Origin: Acidobacteriota bacterium
Lineage (GTDB): Bacteria > Acidobacteriota > Holophagae > Acanthopleuribacterales > Acanthopleuribacteraceae
Direction: 5' to 3'
Length of the DNA: 64,000 nt
Assembly: GCA_030066195.1 (NCBI GenBank)
Contig: JASJCB010000049.1
Span: 1-64,000 of the forward strand
The position numbers and the translations under genes were made by a program. The notes under the pieces are model-generated. The model did not search any database. It was not told the origin of the DNA and saw nothing but the letters and a program-made list of their open reading frames with translations. Within the stretch, counting starts at the first letter, position 1. Each line of letters begins with the position of its first letter. Of the stretch, positions 26,401-30,717 are shown one piece after another.

Positions 26401-27736
26401 GCCCGCTGACCGGTACGCCGTTGACCAACGCCGAGGTGCCGTTCAGAACCGCGCCCTGGATCGTGTCCTCGTCAAAGGCAAAGCTCAAATCGTAGACCGG
26501 CACATCCGAGAGGTTGTCGAAGATGGCGTCGATCTGGAAGTTGTCGTCCTGGCGGACCGCCGAAGGGAAGTCCATGTGAAGGCTCATCTTGGGAGGACGC
26601 ACGTAGATGAAGCCGCGCGCCTCGCCGGTGATCGGGTAGCTGTTGCCGTCGTCGGCCTTCAAAATGCCGCGGATATCGAAGCTCAGCGCGTGCTCGCCGG
26701 GTCGCTTGCCTTCCAGGATCCACGAGGTAAAGCCTTTTTCCTGCGGTTCGAGCGCATCTTCGTCATCCGGCGTGCCCTGAATGCCGTCGGGGCCCGGACC
26801 GAACACACGAGTGACTGCTGATTGTGTGCGGTCCTCCAACCGTGCCAACTCCAGCGCGCCGGCCGGGAAGCCGATCGTCGCCCGCAGGTCTTCCACGCGG
26901 TAGGGGGTACCGCCCGGCGCCACGTTCAGAACCGCCAGCGTCGGTTTGAAGAAACTGTTGAGATAGCCCACCTGGGCCGACCAGATCACGACCGCATCGA
27001 TCTGGGGTAGCTTCAACATCGGGCGCGGCACGTTCGGCTTTTCACTGACCGGAGGAATGCCGGTCGTTCCAAAGGTGGGAAAGCGCGCATCGACGCCCTT
27101 GAACGAGAAGCTGACCGGCGAATAGGATAGCTTTTCACCGCCGGTGTGGATCGGCGTGTAGCGGCCGGTGTTCTCGTCCTTGATCAAGACGATGCGGGCG
27201 TCGAGGAACTCATTGGTTTCTTTGATCTCGAGTTCGACCTCGACACTGACGGCCGTGTAATTGTCATCGCCCAACACGATGCCCAGCGCACGCATCTCCT
27301 CATAGCTCAGCCGCTTGATCTCGACCTGGGGCACGATCACATCCTCGATCACGGTGACCGCCACCACCTTGTCGAACAGGCGCATGACCGCACCTTCGCT
27401 ATCGACCAGGCGCCAACCGTTGAGCGAACCGTTGCCGCTCTGATCACCGGGGTTGATGCGTATGGTGCCTTCCCAATCGAGGGAGGCCTGATAGGTGGTC
27501 GCGCCGCCGCCCGGCGCGTTGTACTCCAGCATCAGCTTCCAGCCGGGGGGCAGCTCGGGCCGCTCCTCGTTACCGAAATCACCGCTGAAATCGAAGCCGA
27601 TGGTAAAGGGAACCCCTTTGACCGCAACAGCTTGAGCCGGCGCCACATCGAGTCGTAGGCCCACCAGGCGCCAGTCTTCGCCGGCCTCCAGAGGCCAGGC
27701 TGTAATCATTAGCAAAAGCGCAGTTATCCTGAACAC
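8423..27736 (-). CDS. Giant exported multidomain protein, 6437 residues
   Basis: One uninterrupted reading frame of 19.3 kb. I prefer the GTG at 27736: it follows a GGGGGG tract by eight bases and gives a clean signal peptide (MFRITALLLMITAW, cleavage near PLEAG). An in-frame GTG at 27784 would add 16 residues. Residues 20 to about 840 are unassigned beta-rich sequence. From about 845 to 2900 there are many carboxypeptidase-regulatory/Ig-like modules (e.g. VTVEGRVFGEDGEPLAGA). Two LamG-like domains lie near 3075-3300 and 3342-3602, a chitobiase-type domain (IHYTLDGDEPT) near 3604-3685, and a glycine-rich stretch near 3765-3915. Five more LamG domains with fibronectin-like linkers fill 4920 to the C-terminus (openings such as YWPLD and YWTLD). 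No enzyme motif or anchoring signal is evident. Export by Sec and surface binding are inferred. It is the first gene of the pair with the next giant gene. Confidence 0.88.
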   Translation of the reverse strand: MFRITALLLMITAWPLEAGEDWRLVGLRLDVAPAQAVAVKGVPFTIGFDFSGDFGNEERPELPPGWKLMLEYNAPGGGATTYQASLDWEGTIRINPGDQSGNGSLNGWRLVDSEGAVMRLFDKVVAVTVIEDVIVPQVEIKRLSYEEMRALGIVLGDDNYTAVSVEVELEIKETNEFLDARIVLIKDENTGRYTPIHTGGEKLSYSPVSFSFKGVDARFPTFGTTGIPPVSEKPNVPRPMLKLPQIDAVVIWSAQVGYLNSFFKPTLAVLNVAPGGTPYRVEDLRATIGFPAGALELARLEDRTQSAVTRVFGPGPDGIQGTPDDEDALEPQEKGFTSWILEGKRPGEHALSFDIRGILKADDGNSYPITGEARGFIYVRPPKMSLHMDFPSAVRQDDNFQIDAIFDNLSDVPVYDLSFAFDEDTIQGAVLNGTSALVNGVPVSGPVHLENKGDQAIFRMDLIAMTTGRVIVHDVRSDGDFESLTYSVKVAVGEHGLPVSTMGLLMPKALQDGINQIMFPDNPNVQNDVYTLTRVVAGRAISLAQVPPGEREGDLGFVSHEEVKNWIQDLTYAVLKPRMGTIEEQARTLARDFFLATLSQSPDFLAFLDQDSKFRELSDWWASFAGDLSDIPTDDLLIGRGVLLVRNQTLEGARGRLILGDPDSGAFWTGYRLDTDFDSLEFTVQASGLVEGFFYPDIRWRQWTLAGLPEGRLLLVWNGSQMEFVHEGARVTPTWTPFPETTPQLTAVRQMGYETVASGRIDRFGRQLLLYFSEPVVVDDDFVRNLDIPNNWVTRAEKVRDQIVQIWARNPLGLVDRDLTALPGIITETGRPVEPIEQVIHMSDYWNSVTVEGRVFGEDGEPLAGAEIGLMYLTKRFNYQKDYTFSGKEQLEALGFGEFARQVNAIIEKYGREEQELNPGVISYPFEFQTLTGEDGRYLMENWSLYRLHSHNILEICPEDSKGGPHCVDERPDLKWTVAHGDRRVVRRIYGSYDKQRVVRDFIFPAQGSLKVHIPALPDNAIPGPTDVVQIQIVDQDEFFFDRVTAPGETITVSGIRLGPVSILAKAIGGFDARSIQLSPETDGTVVTLDPATLPGQVTAQILELDEFGNEIPATRGFLLAYHYGAEFGGQQGKLLAAANLSEIDDGRVTMDLPEGTVRFDYARALGVGFSWKTVEVVRRQSVSDPPFDLGTFLYRPRERGEVTVLVTDTQGQPKANLPVILVDGLTATRQETDENGTTLFKEVVVGRGKVIVPRPGGGEYREFYTLSSEAPVQLSTTVHFDNYEPPFGLTVRAVDTDGQPITDVWVRAAPHGSPNLTQSAFSAGNGEARFEWTGIVPPEESRIDIEVQHPTDFRVKKHIFIRSVGQFEQTVEVAFPPVREALLTVFTADTLIKTEDVWIEVEDASGIKYAGSTDADGKVVFANLSPGLTKVTMLPPVEMVNRYKTSYGSFTLLEGDTEVFEQDLLLQPIVDNTIPDRIVEIEGVIFDAFQNPVDHAVLFELFLWYVPPGTDIPFLIPIGDTHATSMNGTFTLSQVNLPGEIEEGYTFFIKAYDPVTGNYGTRYVNWDRKTPKAFVHAQLTTTAETRVRVWDTYGNRMKTGSIELTQHRIINDMFDEDNTNLSITLTENDFTPTLMVQTGVPLSVTYYGPQIPQGYSENTEIFPHTVGASIDIIIKPLGSLEVVVNDETGTPLDGKTLIQIFKGTTLWTERVLDPDGPDGVMTFDEMPHGDWSVLAFGITNGYSDVWKGSLVDDVERATLNLLPGEDFTGLVLNTDHTPVAGAQLILKRGVSTLRFSNSSISGISNQELLSVVEEDGSFSFPTLTRGSYNLMIYDPFTNRRKNVSFRVPEVNDLEIFLKPVGKVTLTAKLDDGSFARGAHVIGFRNGCPVVRGKIDAGIGSPDEGTWTTPWMSPGQLTFLITSLDDNQQALVNTEILDNQISEATGHLTVIPYSPPIGFNWADTGGPVDERITVTWRWEAPGGVAVRTGRVIYPAGDPLPYRFMEGELTLNAGFERTLDHNSFSIRRTVKIDHSDEVLIEVQKPRILEVTVLDQNTLEPFRGVRVRAGRWNAAFTDNFGKVRFKNLPIGAFLDLVAVSDDGQYYGSGSVIIDERLVTDLTIAMHQRIGDASFEVTQLGDTYSKGLISLYGHGTTFTQVLDGNNIVNFRYLVEGKYSYTYLDPARGVRKTGSFQLYGGDTVMREIQVPGGGPLILTGQYEGGLPLSEGQVFQVRTPLKTFTAEIIDNAGVLEARWDAIPQGDWRMTTPTIPRSQWNPGIRIEHGVFNEVDVTLPFWVRADITFRDSDQLPISHFSLRRIRTGDGRVSWSRNFTDGFAAISLPYGEWELRLQPHGSPYSVSQVVNVTDLDQQITLDLALTQPTGTVKVLLTDADSGALVTRHIYVYNNQTGAYLGSRYANPFMQWSYLPASVPLEFRIMKPTYPRRPHTSYVRTLTTGYQEFDDFTLIQTPPAITDFAVSWNDNLPTISVALDREASEVLLGNLSMTYNASNDRWEYAVPVFDSPWEFGLNEVTVEVIGLHKAEAVETYSFQWDSPYAIGLEGPTTITATPFSLRFVVEDPGFEIDVDRLNRYEGEGRPSRLEINGRRVDMTLLPDGTNGVGVDYAVALSPWRIGENQVRLSLFDVHGVEIGMRETVILELPERGEVIFTGLDVADALEIRGYGPDGELTWFPPPGEEFVIRDLSFGEWDFRVYDEDPVARRQAQSTVNLAGPIAARIHLSSQYAWRDSMTFTVTLEDETGLGIAGIPITFAQYSTSATVLTDSEGSAVVDRISTYTLDITADMGIYQLRQRLRPDPDAPTLTLTDSGSGDILVRVTNTIDNGIPVANLNVYLNDELVGQTDAGGEYLSERFQAGLDFTLRVEGYTPDNGRIDETRAVTIVDGGLVIEMPLIPFFQGTLSITMDEAFDGLAGLVHVADREFPFPLTAPIELQLEEGLYDIRVTSRLGVQWLNQVELVNRNEITNAVLVGPQPADVALVEIQIQDTGGLVLADALVTADGWVLGRSDGEGRLQAVLHPGSYGLLTAHDHGSARTPIALNAGASLPVTIVAEDFSPRSVPNNVLWLTAERETLYLPRDNEVAAWVDLSGLDHHGRQTSIEVRPAHAAASPAGRDTLSFDGSDWLNLEAGLRDFAFGVTAFVVALPTEVRNDARFFDFGNGRQRENIYLGQSDQTDTLIYGVGKGGSSPQNAPGRHGYRLYEYGVTSVVQTGQSTVLYRDGRQIGSGRNPVPTTAIRTSNYVGRSNWSEAQGFEGEIAEILLFNRALNADELATIGAYLADKYGLYHPEARWIGDYAGDVQPEIHAGRLDRSQADRLVTLLASNPQIPTRGMSLWLKADAGVETDASGVIAWRDQSVNTNDATVFTHEGQPISSPQLVTGELGGNPVIRFTGGNLDIDNGVYDGHQGDLSFLELDKAAPLFNETNTTFLLVKTTDAPVTVLSVYDMDYRNPLAYRVDEALELQATVITHDYSSYYRRNIDKSTRLSSYAVGNSWALLALSNDNNKRLTARVLGNQTADEVVNLPDDSHFGMAVGHRWGPGRRYYMDRSTAEELVGDIAEILVYDRLLDESEILEVEAYMAQKYGLVMETPQPVFFPDGGVYTNVQQVTVTGVAGGTIHYTLDGDEPTMGDPVIADGNSLTLTTDTTLRARVFRDGFRPSPVTSATYVIGVPQGVAVIDNTKTIWTVGTTEQNFENRDILISGANVTVVGPHTFKSLRLINGAVLTHRSLETPGVTLTVTGDVTIDPDSAIDAGGLGYGSADGPGEPAGTAYRRGAGGGYGGAGGFGTDTEGGPAYGADEALTPVAFGSGGGRTSQLDGGAGGGRIRLDIGGDLILEGAIRADGREGEADDEKKGGGGSGGSVHISAATITGSGTISADGGLGYRSLTAPLDVGNGGGAGGRIALEYDTGLSDFPPASVHAYNGFGGAAEAGTVYVNGQPVENAQLTLRVIDKDEITLAGMWVRILHVDGRELIGQTDGFGLVTFTGLAVGEEWACYISDDAVTWDPQVVLQLTGVNNFEVLRAGDTIEARLRMITGLHYWPLDFYVNGFLVAENVQPNGYHFTVPVRRAQINRIEVFFHGWQTGRVASIRPYVSKDAEDNDIIVVDDYDNAAGWEAVVMVAGAADGGELNYGHRTGLRFTYIENATGNVLPGYSQKYNGERNWPTTTYVYDPYEGLLFRPVYLPGNGEVTLRYRYYDNISNSYTEPSVLMLEDELSSPGQYDIHLPYPVMRGEVLLENGANALSFAVSLLIDDADLTKLEEDPDGPDYRMVKDHPNDLRFEIDGYLEGTVRLLQGVFDNTMLVTDQDLVFESFGVLHVGAIDFSGEPGDSYYKPDQNGGWIWIARELGEHYSPADFPIWSEGPWDGFFENIPTDFAEPRTYIMPLGYWSVGGAKVAARSGVFTETGQEITVSWEPDEAPVQTRQINLEIYGPRNDLGQAYRVFAINETNYAHIHYPPGVEDGWRSDEMWLPLGRTWFFLTYGWGDEGNGGGGGEGEGKTAETAQKAFGSGNTWVIEREITEDDWLDGYITLDFWDGAVEELFWGLVQDFSIMPGLIHANWLGFGEGSGGGVHKQDPVARTVPPNGNVMAFGQPLLKQGNFFYSPIGWFGHVDTATGSDGEIAWRHKIIDLAGLIDDTEISVPLRYAVNAPDDSGIAPLFNEEPVTLTTDEEECEYHFFFNLPADASDLTISFTGGSGYAPFYLTYDVPADDGNWEYASLPSGPGDQVLYVPYYATEEGRWYLMIGCYPGFTNRTLEVSWSEPGGGGGEEGKRRKTSLVTGMNEVQSATGFLFGVLAGDDLSEVMPTFSEPRNDVFITFDPADLKEYEDSYYSIDFTYTLPANESGTWSFIFPMMMAPHFSDDDIPYFQQDYDDWKNGFDPAFDPFFNALPQSWRDEALNWSAGGGGNGAFPDPLSYWPLDLLGTTETHSYDIMKRHHGENTAVLLGTEGRIGEALGFNGTSSVDFQPSEDLDSEENVSVAAWVSVSQWDYGAALVTYGDEETTTFSLELGGEGFVFRSDNFEIESEPPALNQWVHVAAVYGEGTATLYLDGSPAASTTITEGGTLLPLGAPSRLSFGSGPGAIAQFRGDLDEVALWDVALSDGQVNQVFEQGNNDVPVGTYFNPPPAVATKVFTANYQNIAVIDWRDYDATNQAVVEYLLYESQEPMAFEDEENLSSALSPDVKLVSFSDLDVEYDHYYAVVAVDVFGNHSTFGSFFADEQTVALPYPVTYLTFDDEDTSSTRTYDILKANPGDLQGATLSQVAVAGESLSFDGSASVELPFTEIPLVAEPPGEEEIPPHMPSMTGISLWVTAEALTEGATILSHGHTGRETFTIDIASGGLRFKANWPDAEFTVGTDPIQTDRWYHLVAVFDNGTASIYLDGVLANSTNWGIVTLPFEAGATLAIGRDVTDRGTRFTGHLDELVFFGNTLTQTEVDILHGQGEYGIMVDSYYVEFDPVPFTVTELDNGTVHVVDWRGYDEKAQGRRLHHYSVYVDDQPFPGNYNVGYKLKGFKLWAYDRFDTVGFLNGPPFYYGVVAVDIFGNRGQIGSQSPTPQTRYMPDAVSYWTLDTEAVDETYAYDLLGRHHGLLEGAAPVGSILRGGLIFDGSDKVSFAHSAALDIPETLTVSVWVRPDTPDDGGIISYGEPGLETFSIHISGGMYRFQSGTDFLEAPRTRGRWSNLVAQFDHGHAGLYQDGVLIDEADWSVTALPLAAQGTLSFGNRHTAGDTGLVGRIDEIGIWNTVLDSYNRELLWVAGDDGVRFYDFVPDNPAVSFSTTADNGTTVILDWSGYGAGAVKPVDSYRVYLSDTPFTDVSQATLVATQSVDNEVVALSDLIAGNTYHFAVVAIDFLGLPSALETQSVTINALAVPEPILHYDMESVSITGTTLGDATGQHHAVATNAMAGRAGIVGSSLEFRASGSATASATSELDATATSFTLATWVNVSSFTADGGIVGYLSAGGTGETFSLTTQSDIAGGWLSLQGDYPATPDAGLRVGPLAAGTWYHLAATVEAGQVLLYLNGLLVGSDDWGLATLTLADDRALILGTNPVRGQTAYDGFVDELGIWDTALSAQQIRSLYYRGAFGARHYAVPPREAGDLSVAATATTLDLSWQAPPVSFGDAPVTYNLYVDGDPNPIPLTSDTLAYQVDSLSPGSLHSLRLTTVDAIARESNGVTLSPYTRNDDVGLPLPQPVAHWDFHTTQNGTGWVELVDHYSVAGREAHGRIWSGLGGQLGIEATSYYFDGINNRIQHEPMYLYDLNGDEGQATGTTSISIWARVEDFHELGGLFATGRSNSWTYALTTHADRTLGFSPDEPAANVPNPSVIKTPELLPGTWHHIALTFDEGTASLYLDGVLIDTQSWSITAFPLITDTTADAYHGRNHSSETYYQGWLDEHVIWDVVLTPRQINLLYHGGSPTFRP

Positions 27737-27784
27737 GATGACAGCCCCCCGTTTTCGATGCGAAATTGCGTCAACGACGTCCAC

Positions 27785-28629
27785 GGCATGGCACAGCTCC
27801 GCTCAGGTCAGCATTACCTCATGGTAAGCCGAGCGTTGTGGGGATGGTCTTCCGGCCCTGTAGCCAAAAGGCATCCACGGAGCGGCACCGCTGCCCGGAT
27901 ATCCGGTTGCGGTTCATTTTTTCATCCTGTATGAGTGAGGTTTCCGGCTTGATGAACGGCACTTTTTCGGTTACGGGCTCGTTCACAGAGTTTACAATTG
28001 TAAGAAGGGACACCCTCTATTGCAATGTAACGAAATTTTTCGGGTCTGGCCAGGTTTTTTTTCATAAGATTATAAGAAGCTGTGTTCATTCGGCTTGATA
28101 TTTCATCGTGTTCGTACAAATACAGTCTCACTCATCCTGGATAAAAGGTTTGCGGAAAAGGACACGATTAAGTACCGACTTCCACTATGGTCCTGGTTTT
28201 CCGTTTTAAAGGAGGGTGGGGTCCCCTTACCGCATCCTCGGTCTTATTTAAGAACGGTTGTCTTCTCCTTGGAGTAAGCGTGAGCCTTGATCCCGAGCAC
28301 CGGGCCGCAGATTCATAAACCGACCGTTTGCTGGATGCATATACGGAGAATTGTCCAAAGAAAGCTTGATTCAAGCCTGACTCCTAGACTCCTAGAGGCA
28401 ATCAATAGGTTATTCCGAAAGAAAAGGCTTATAATATCAGATTTTGCTTGTTGATGATCAGCTGCTGGAGTAGAGATAACAGCTTATAATCTATTATTGC
28501 ATATATCCCACCTGAATGATATCCTCTTCCTAGCACATGATTTCATTTTTTCTACCGATTTCTTCTCTCTGTTATAGATTGTTGATTTCAGGAAAGAATC
28601 TGTGCAAATTTTCGTTGGAGTAAAAATCT
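27785..28629. other. AT-rich divergent intergenic region
   Basis: Gene-free stretch between the giant-gene operon (leftward) and the first precursor peptide (rightward). It must hold promoters for both. Two TATAAT hexamers are visible (28430-28435 and near 28485), but neither has a good -35 at proper spacing. Short open frames here have no ribosome-binding site or recognisable composition. Confidence 0.5.
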
Positions 28630-28806
28630 ATGAAGCTAAAACTTGAAGAAATAAGTATTAAAAGTTTTATTACTAAAGAGACTGAGTACCTTAAGGGTGG
28701 ATCATTACCGCCTACCGACGACCTTTGGTGTACCCAAGAATTTGGTTGCAAAACAGCCTACGATTCCGATATCGGGCTCTGTGGCCCCACCGACCGCCTT
28801 TGCTAA
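28630..28806 (+). CDS. Lanthipeptide-like precursor peptide A
   Basis: 58-residue peptide with GGAG nine bases before the ATG. Residues 1-24 are a leader of the form KLKLEEISIKSFIT...LKGG. The remaining 34 residues form a core rich in Thr/Ser with four Cys, the last being the final residue. The leader pattern (alternating Leu, then S-F-hydrophobic-T, then Gly-Gly) recurs in three other intact small genes and one broken gene within 7.3 kb. It recalls class I lanthipeptide precursors of the pinensin type, in which a LanB/LanC pair dehydrates Ser/Thr and closes thioether rings. That assignment is from memory of the family, not a search. No modifying enzyme is in the window, so any maturation would have to occur in trans. 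It could instead belong to another RiPP class sharing this leader. Confidence 0.75.
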   Translation: MKLKLEEISIKSFITKETEYLKGGSLPPTDDLWCTQEFGCKTAYDSDIGLCGPTDRLC

Positions 28807-28860
28807 AACTTTCAACAAGAACGGGCGCAGGTTTTTTTAACCATTTTTTAAGAACCTGAT

Positions 28861-28879
28861 GGGTGGCATCGCGCCACCC
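28861..28879 (+). terminator. Hairpin downstream of precursor A
   Basis: Perfect 7-bp inverted repeat GGGTGGC/GCCACCC with a 5-base loop, 54 bases after the precursor A stop. T-runs precede rather than follow it, so it is either a weak terminator or a transcript-stabilising hairpin. Confidence 0.4.
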
Positions 28880-29363
28880 CCGGCCCACAGGATATTGCCA
28901 TGGCGGGCTTTTTTGAATCGGGCAAGGAGATTACAATTACCCGCCTTGGGGAAAATCATCGGCAAAAAATTGTCGATCTTTTATGTATGCCGGGGAATCA
29001 ACCGCGGAGGCCGCAAAGACCACCGAGAGAATCGCGAGAGGCGTTGGTAGGCAAGGGTTTCGTGAAGTGACTACGAGAAAAGGGGCTCCCGTAGTTGTGG
29101 CGTAGCCAACTTCGAAAAAGGACCGTTTGCCTGCCGAATGTATATCGGGCCGGATCGAGCTCAAGATCGGAGACTTTTGGCGGGTGGCTGTCTTTTGAAA
29201 TTCGACCCATATTTGGGAGATCCGCATCACCGATGAACGGGAGTGCCTTGTCTGTATCAACCGCTTGACTTTGGCCATCCGCGAGAAACTTATCACAAGA
29301 GCCCCGAAAGGAGCGGGAATCTACCATCACACTCCTTTCGGGTGATTCGGTCAATGGGGGGCT
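28880..29363. other. Gene-free stretch between two precursor genes
   Basis: Open frames of up to 119 codons exist on the minus strand, but none has a ribosome-binding site, typical composition or recognisable motifs. One copy of a short repeat (AAGGACCGTTTG near 29115) is shared with 30030. I see no other structure. Confidence 0.45.
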
Positions 29364-29528
29364 TTAACAGAACAGAGTTTGGCAGTCCCGGCTCACCGGA
29401 GGTGTGCCGCATTCTTCGTAGCGGCAAGTGAACTGGATGGTAAACCGGCCGCCACGGGTTTCTTCAGCCTGGATTTGGGTTACGAAACTTTTGAGCTTAA
29501 TCTCTTTGAGCTTGGGTTTTTGTGTCAT
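29364..29528 (-). CDS. Lanthipeptide-like precursor peptide B
   Basis: 54-residue peptide. I chose the ATG at 29528 because AAGGAG stands five bases upstream; the frame extends further but without a better site. The leader PKLKEIKLKSFVTQ leads to Gly-Gly at residues 26-27. The 27-residue core has four evenly spread Cys, ends in Cys, and contains four Thr and one Ser available for dehydration. The S-F-V-T motif and Gly-Gly match the other precursors nearby. Orientation is opposite to precursor A, so the two are separate transcription units. Function is inferred from the leader/core layout only. Confidence 0.75.
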   Translation of the reverse strand: MTQKPKLKEIKLKSFVTQIQAEETRGGRFTIQFTCRYEECGTPPVSRDCQTLFC

Positions 29529-30717
29529 GTCTTCTCCTTTTGTGATCAATGTATATGGGCCGGGATTAGGGAGCCGCGGCCGAGGTAACCGGCAGGGCAC
29601 CTCGATCATGGTTTTCTAAACAACAGAAGTATGCATGAAACCGGCAAAAAAGTCAATAACCTGCTACTGCAAATATACGAAAATTATGGAAATCACAAAT
29701 TGTGATTTTTATGGATCTCTATGTAAATTCAATATCAATGCAAGCTCCCGGCCCCCTATTACGGGTAGCCAACCTTTTGAGTCCGACCCAACGGCAGTAC
29801 GACGGATGCCACAAACCGCGATGCCACAAACCGGGGTAGAGGGTGACAGGTACTCGTAACTCGTAAAAGCATTGGGCCAGCTGGGGTTGCGGGGAAATAG
29901 TTTCACGTTTTCGCTTGGTAACCGGGGTCTCATTTAACTAACGGAAGAAAGACGCAGCCGTGGCTGCCGACGCCGGCCACCACGAGGAGACCTCCACCCG
30001 CCCTCCGATCCGGCGACCTCGAGTCTCATTTAAGGACCGTTTGTTGGACGATGGCGCGGAGTTGTGGAACCCCTCGCGGATCATGCTGCTGGAAAAGATC
30101 AGGCTATCCGACGAAAGCAATGACTCGAAGCGCTTCATTCGGGCCAAATTCCCGAACCTTAAGGATGCCATCATAAAAACAATCCCGGACGCCGCAATGC
30201 CGGGTTACATCGACGACCTCACCAGGAGCCGGTTCCGCAAGAATTTCAGCATCATCGCCCGCCCAACTGATTCGATATGGTGACAGGAACACCAGGAGAG
30301 CCGGAGGGTGGAAACCAACCATGCCAACCATTAGCCATTTGTGTCGCAAGCGCATCAAGATCGACCTTTTGTGTACCGCCTCCGCCCCAAAATCGGTTTC
30401 TATCGTCATGGTTTTCAGCTACACACACCAAACGCATGGTCTTCATTCCGGTGCCACTCGGGCCTTTTTAATTGTTGCCGGCAATATTATCTATTGAATT
30501 TATGCCGGCTTTATGATTATCTGGGCCTCTAGTTTTGAATATGTACAAATGAGGCTTAGTCCTCTTTTTGCTTTATCGATCATCATGTTGAAATATAGGC
30601 TGACGCCGACTATGATACGGGGCATTGGACGGCCTTTGATTGAAAAGGATTACCAAAGAGAGAGGCCTATCCCCCGACCTCCTCTTTCCGATATGATCAA
30701 TGTACAGGAATGCTGTC
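29529..30717. other. Long gene-poor stretch upstream of the hybrid regulator
   Basis: Nearly 1.2 kb without a convincing gene. A frame at 29960-30283 (107 codons, GTG start) has no ribosome-binding site and no recognisable motif. A Cys-rich frame at 29635 lacks the precursor leader. Two copies of GTCTCATTTAA occur near 29926 and 30024. The regulator promoter must lie in the AT-rich part after 30480, but no consensus pair stands out. Confidence 0.45.

Noticed and set aside
29635-29859. Cys-containing small frame (MKPAKKSITCYCKYT...)
   Set aside because: Considered as a further precursor, but it lacks the S-F-h-T leader, Gly-Gly and a ribosome-binding site.
29960-30283. A 107-codon frame (GTG start) upstream of the hybrid regulator
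   Set aside because: No ribosome-binding site and no motif. An overlapping minus-strand frame is equally long. Left as unannotated.
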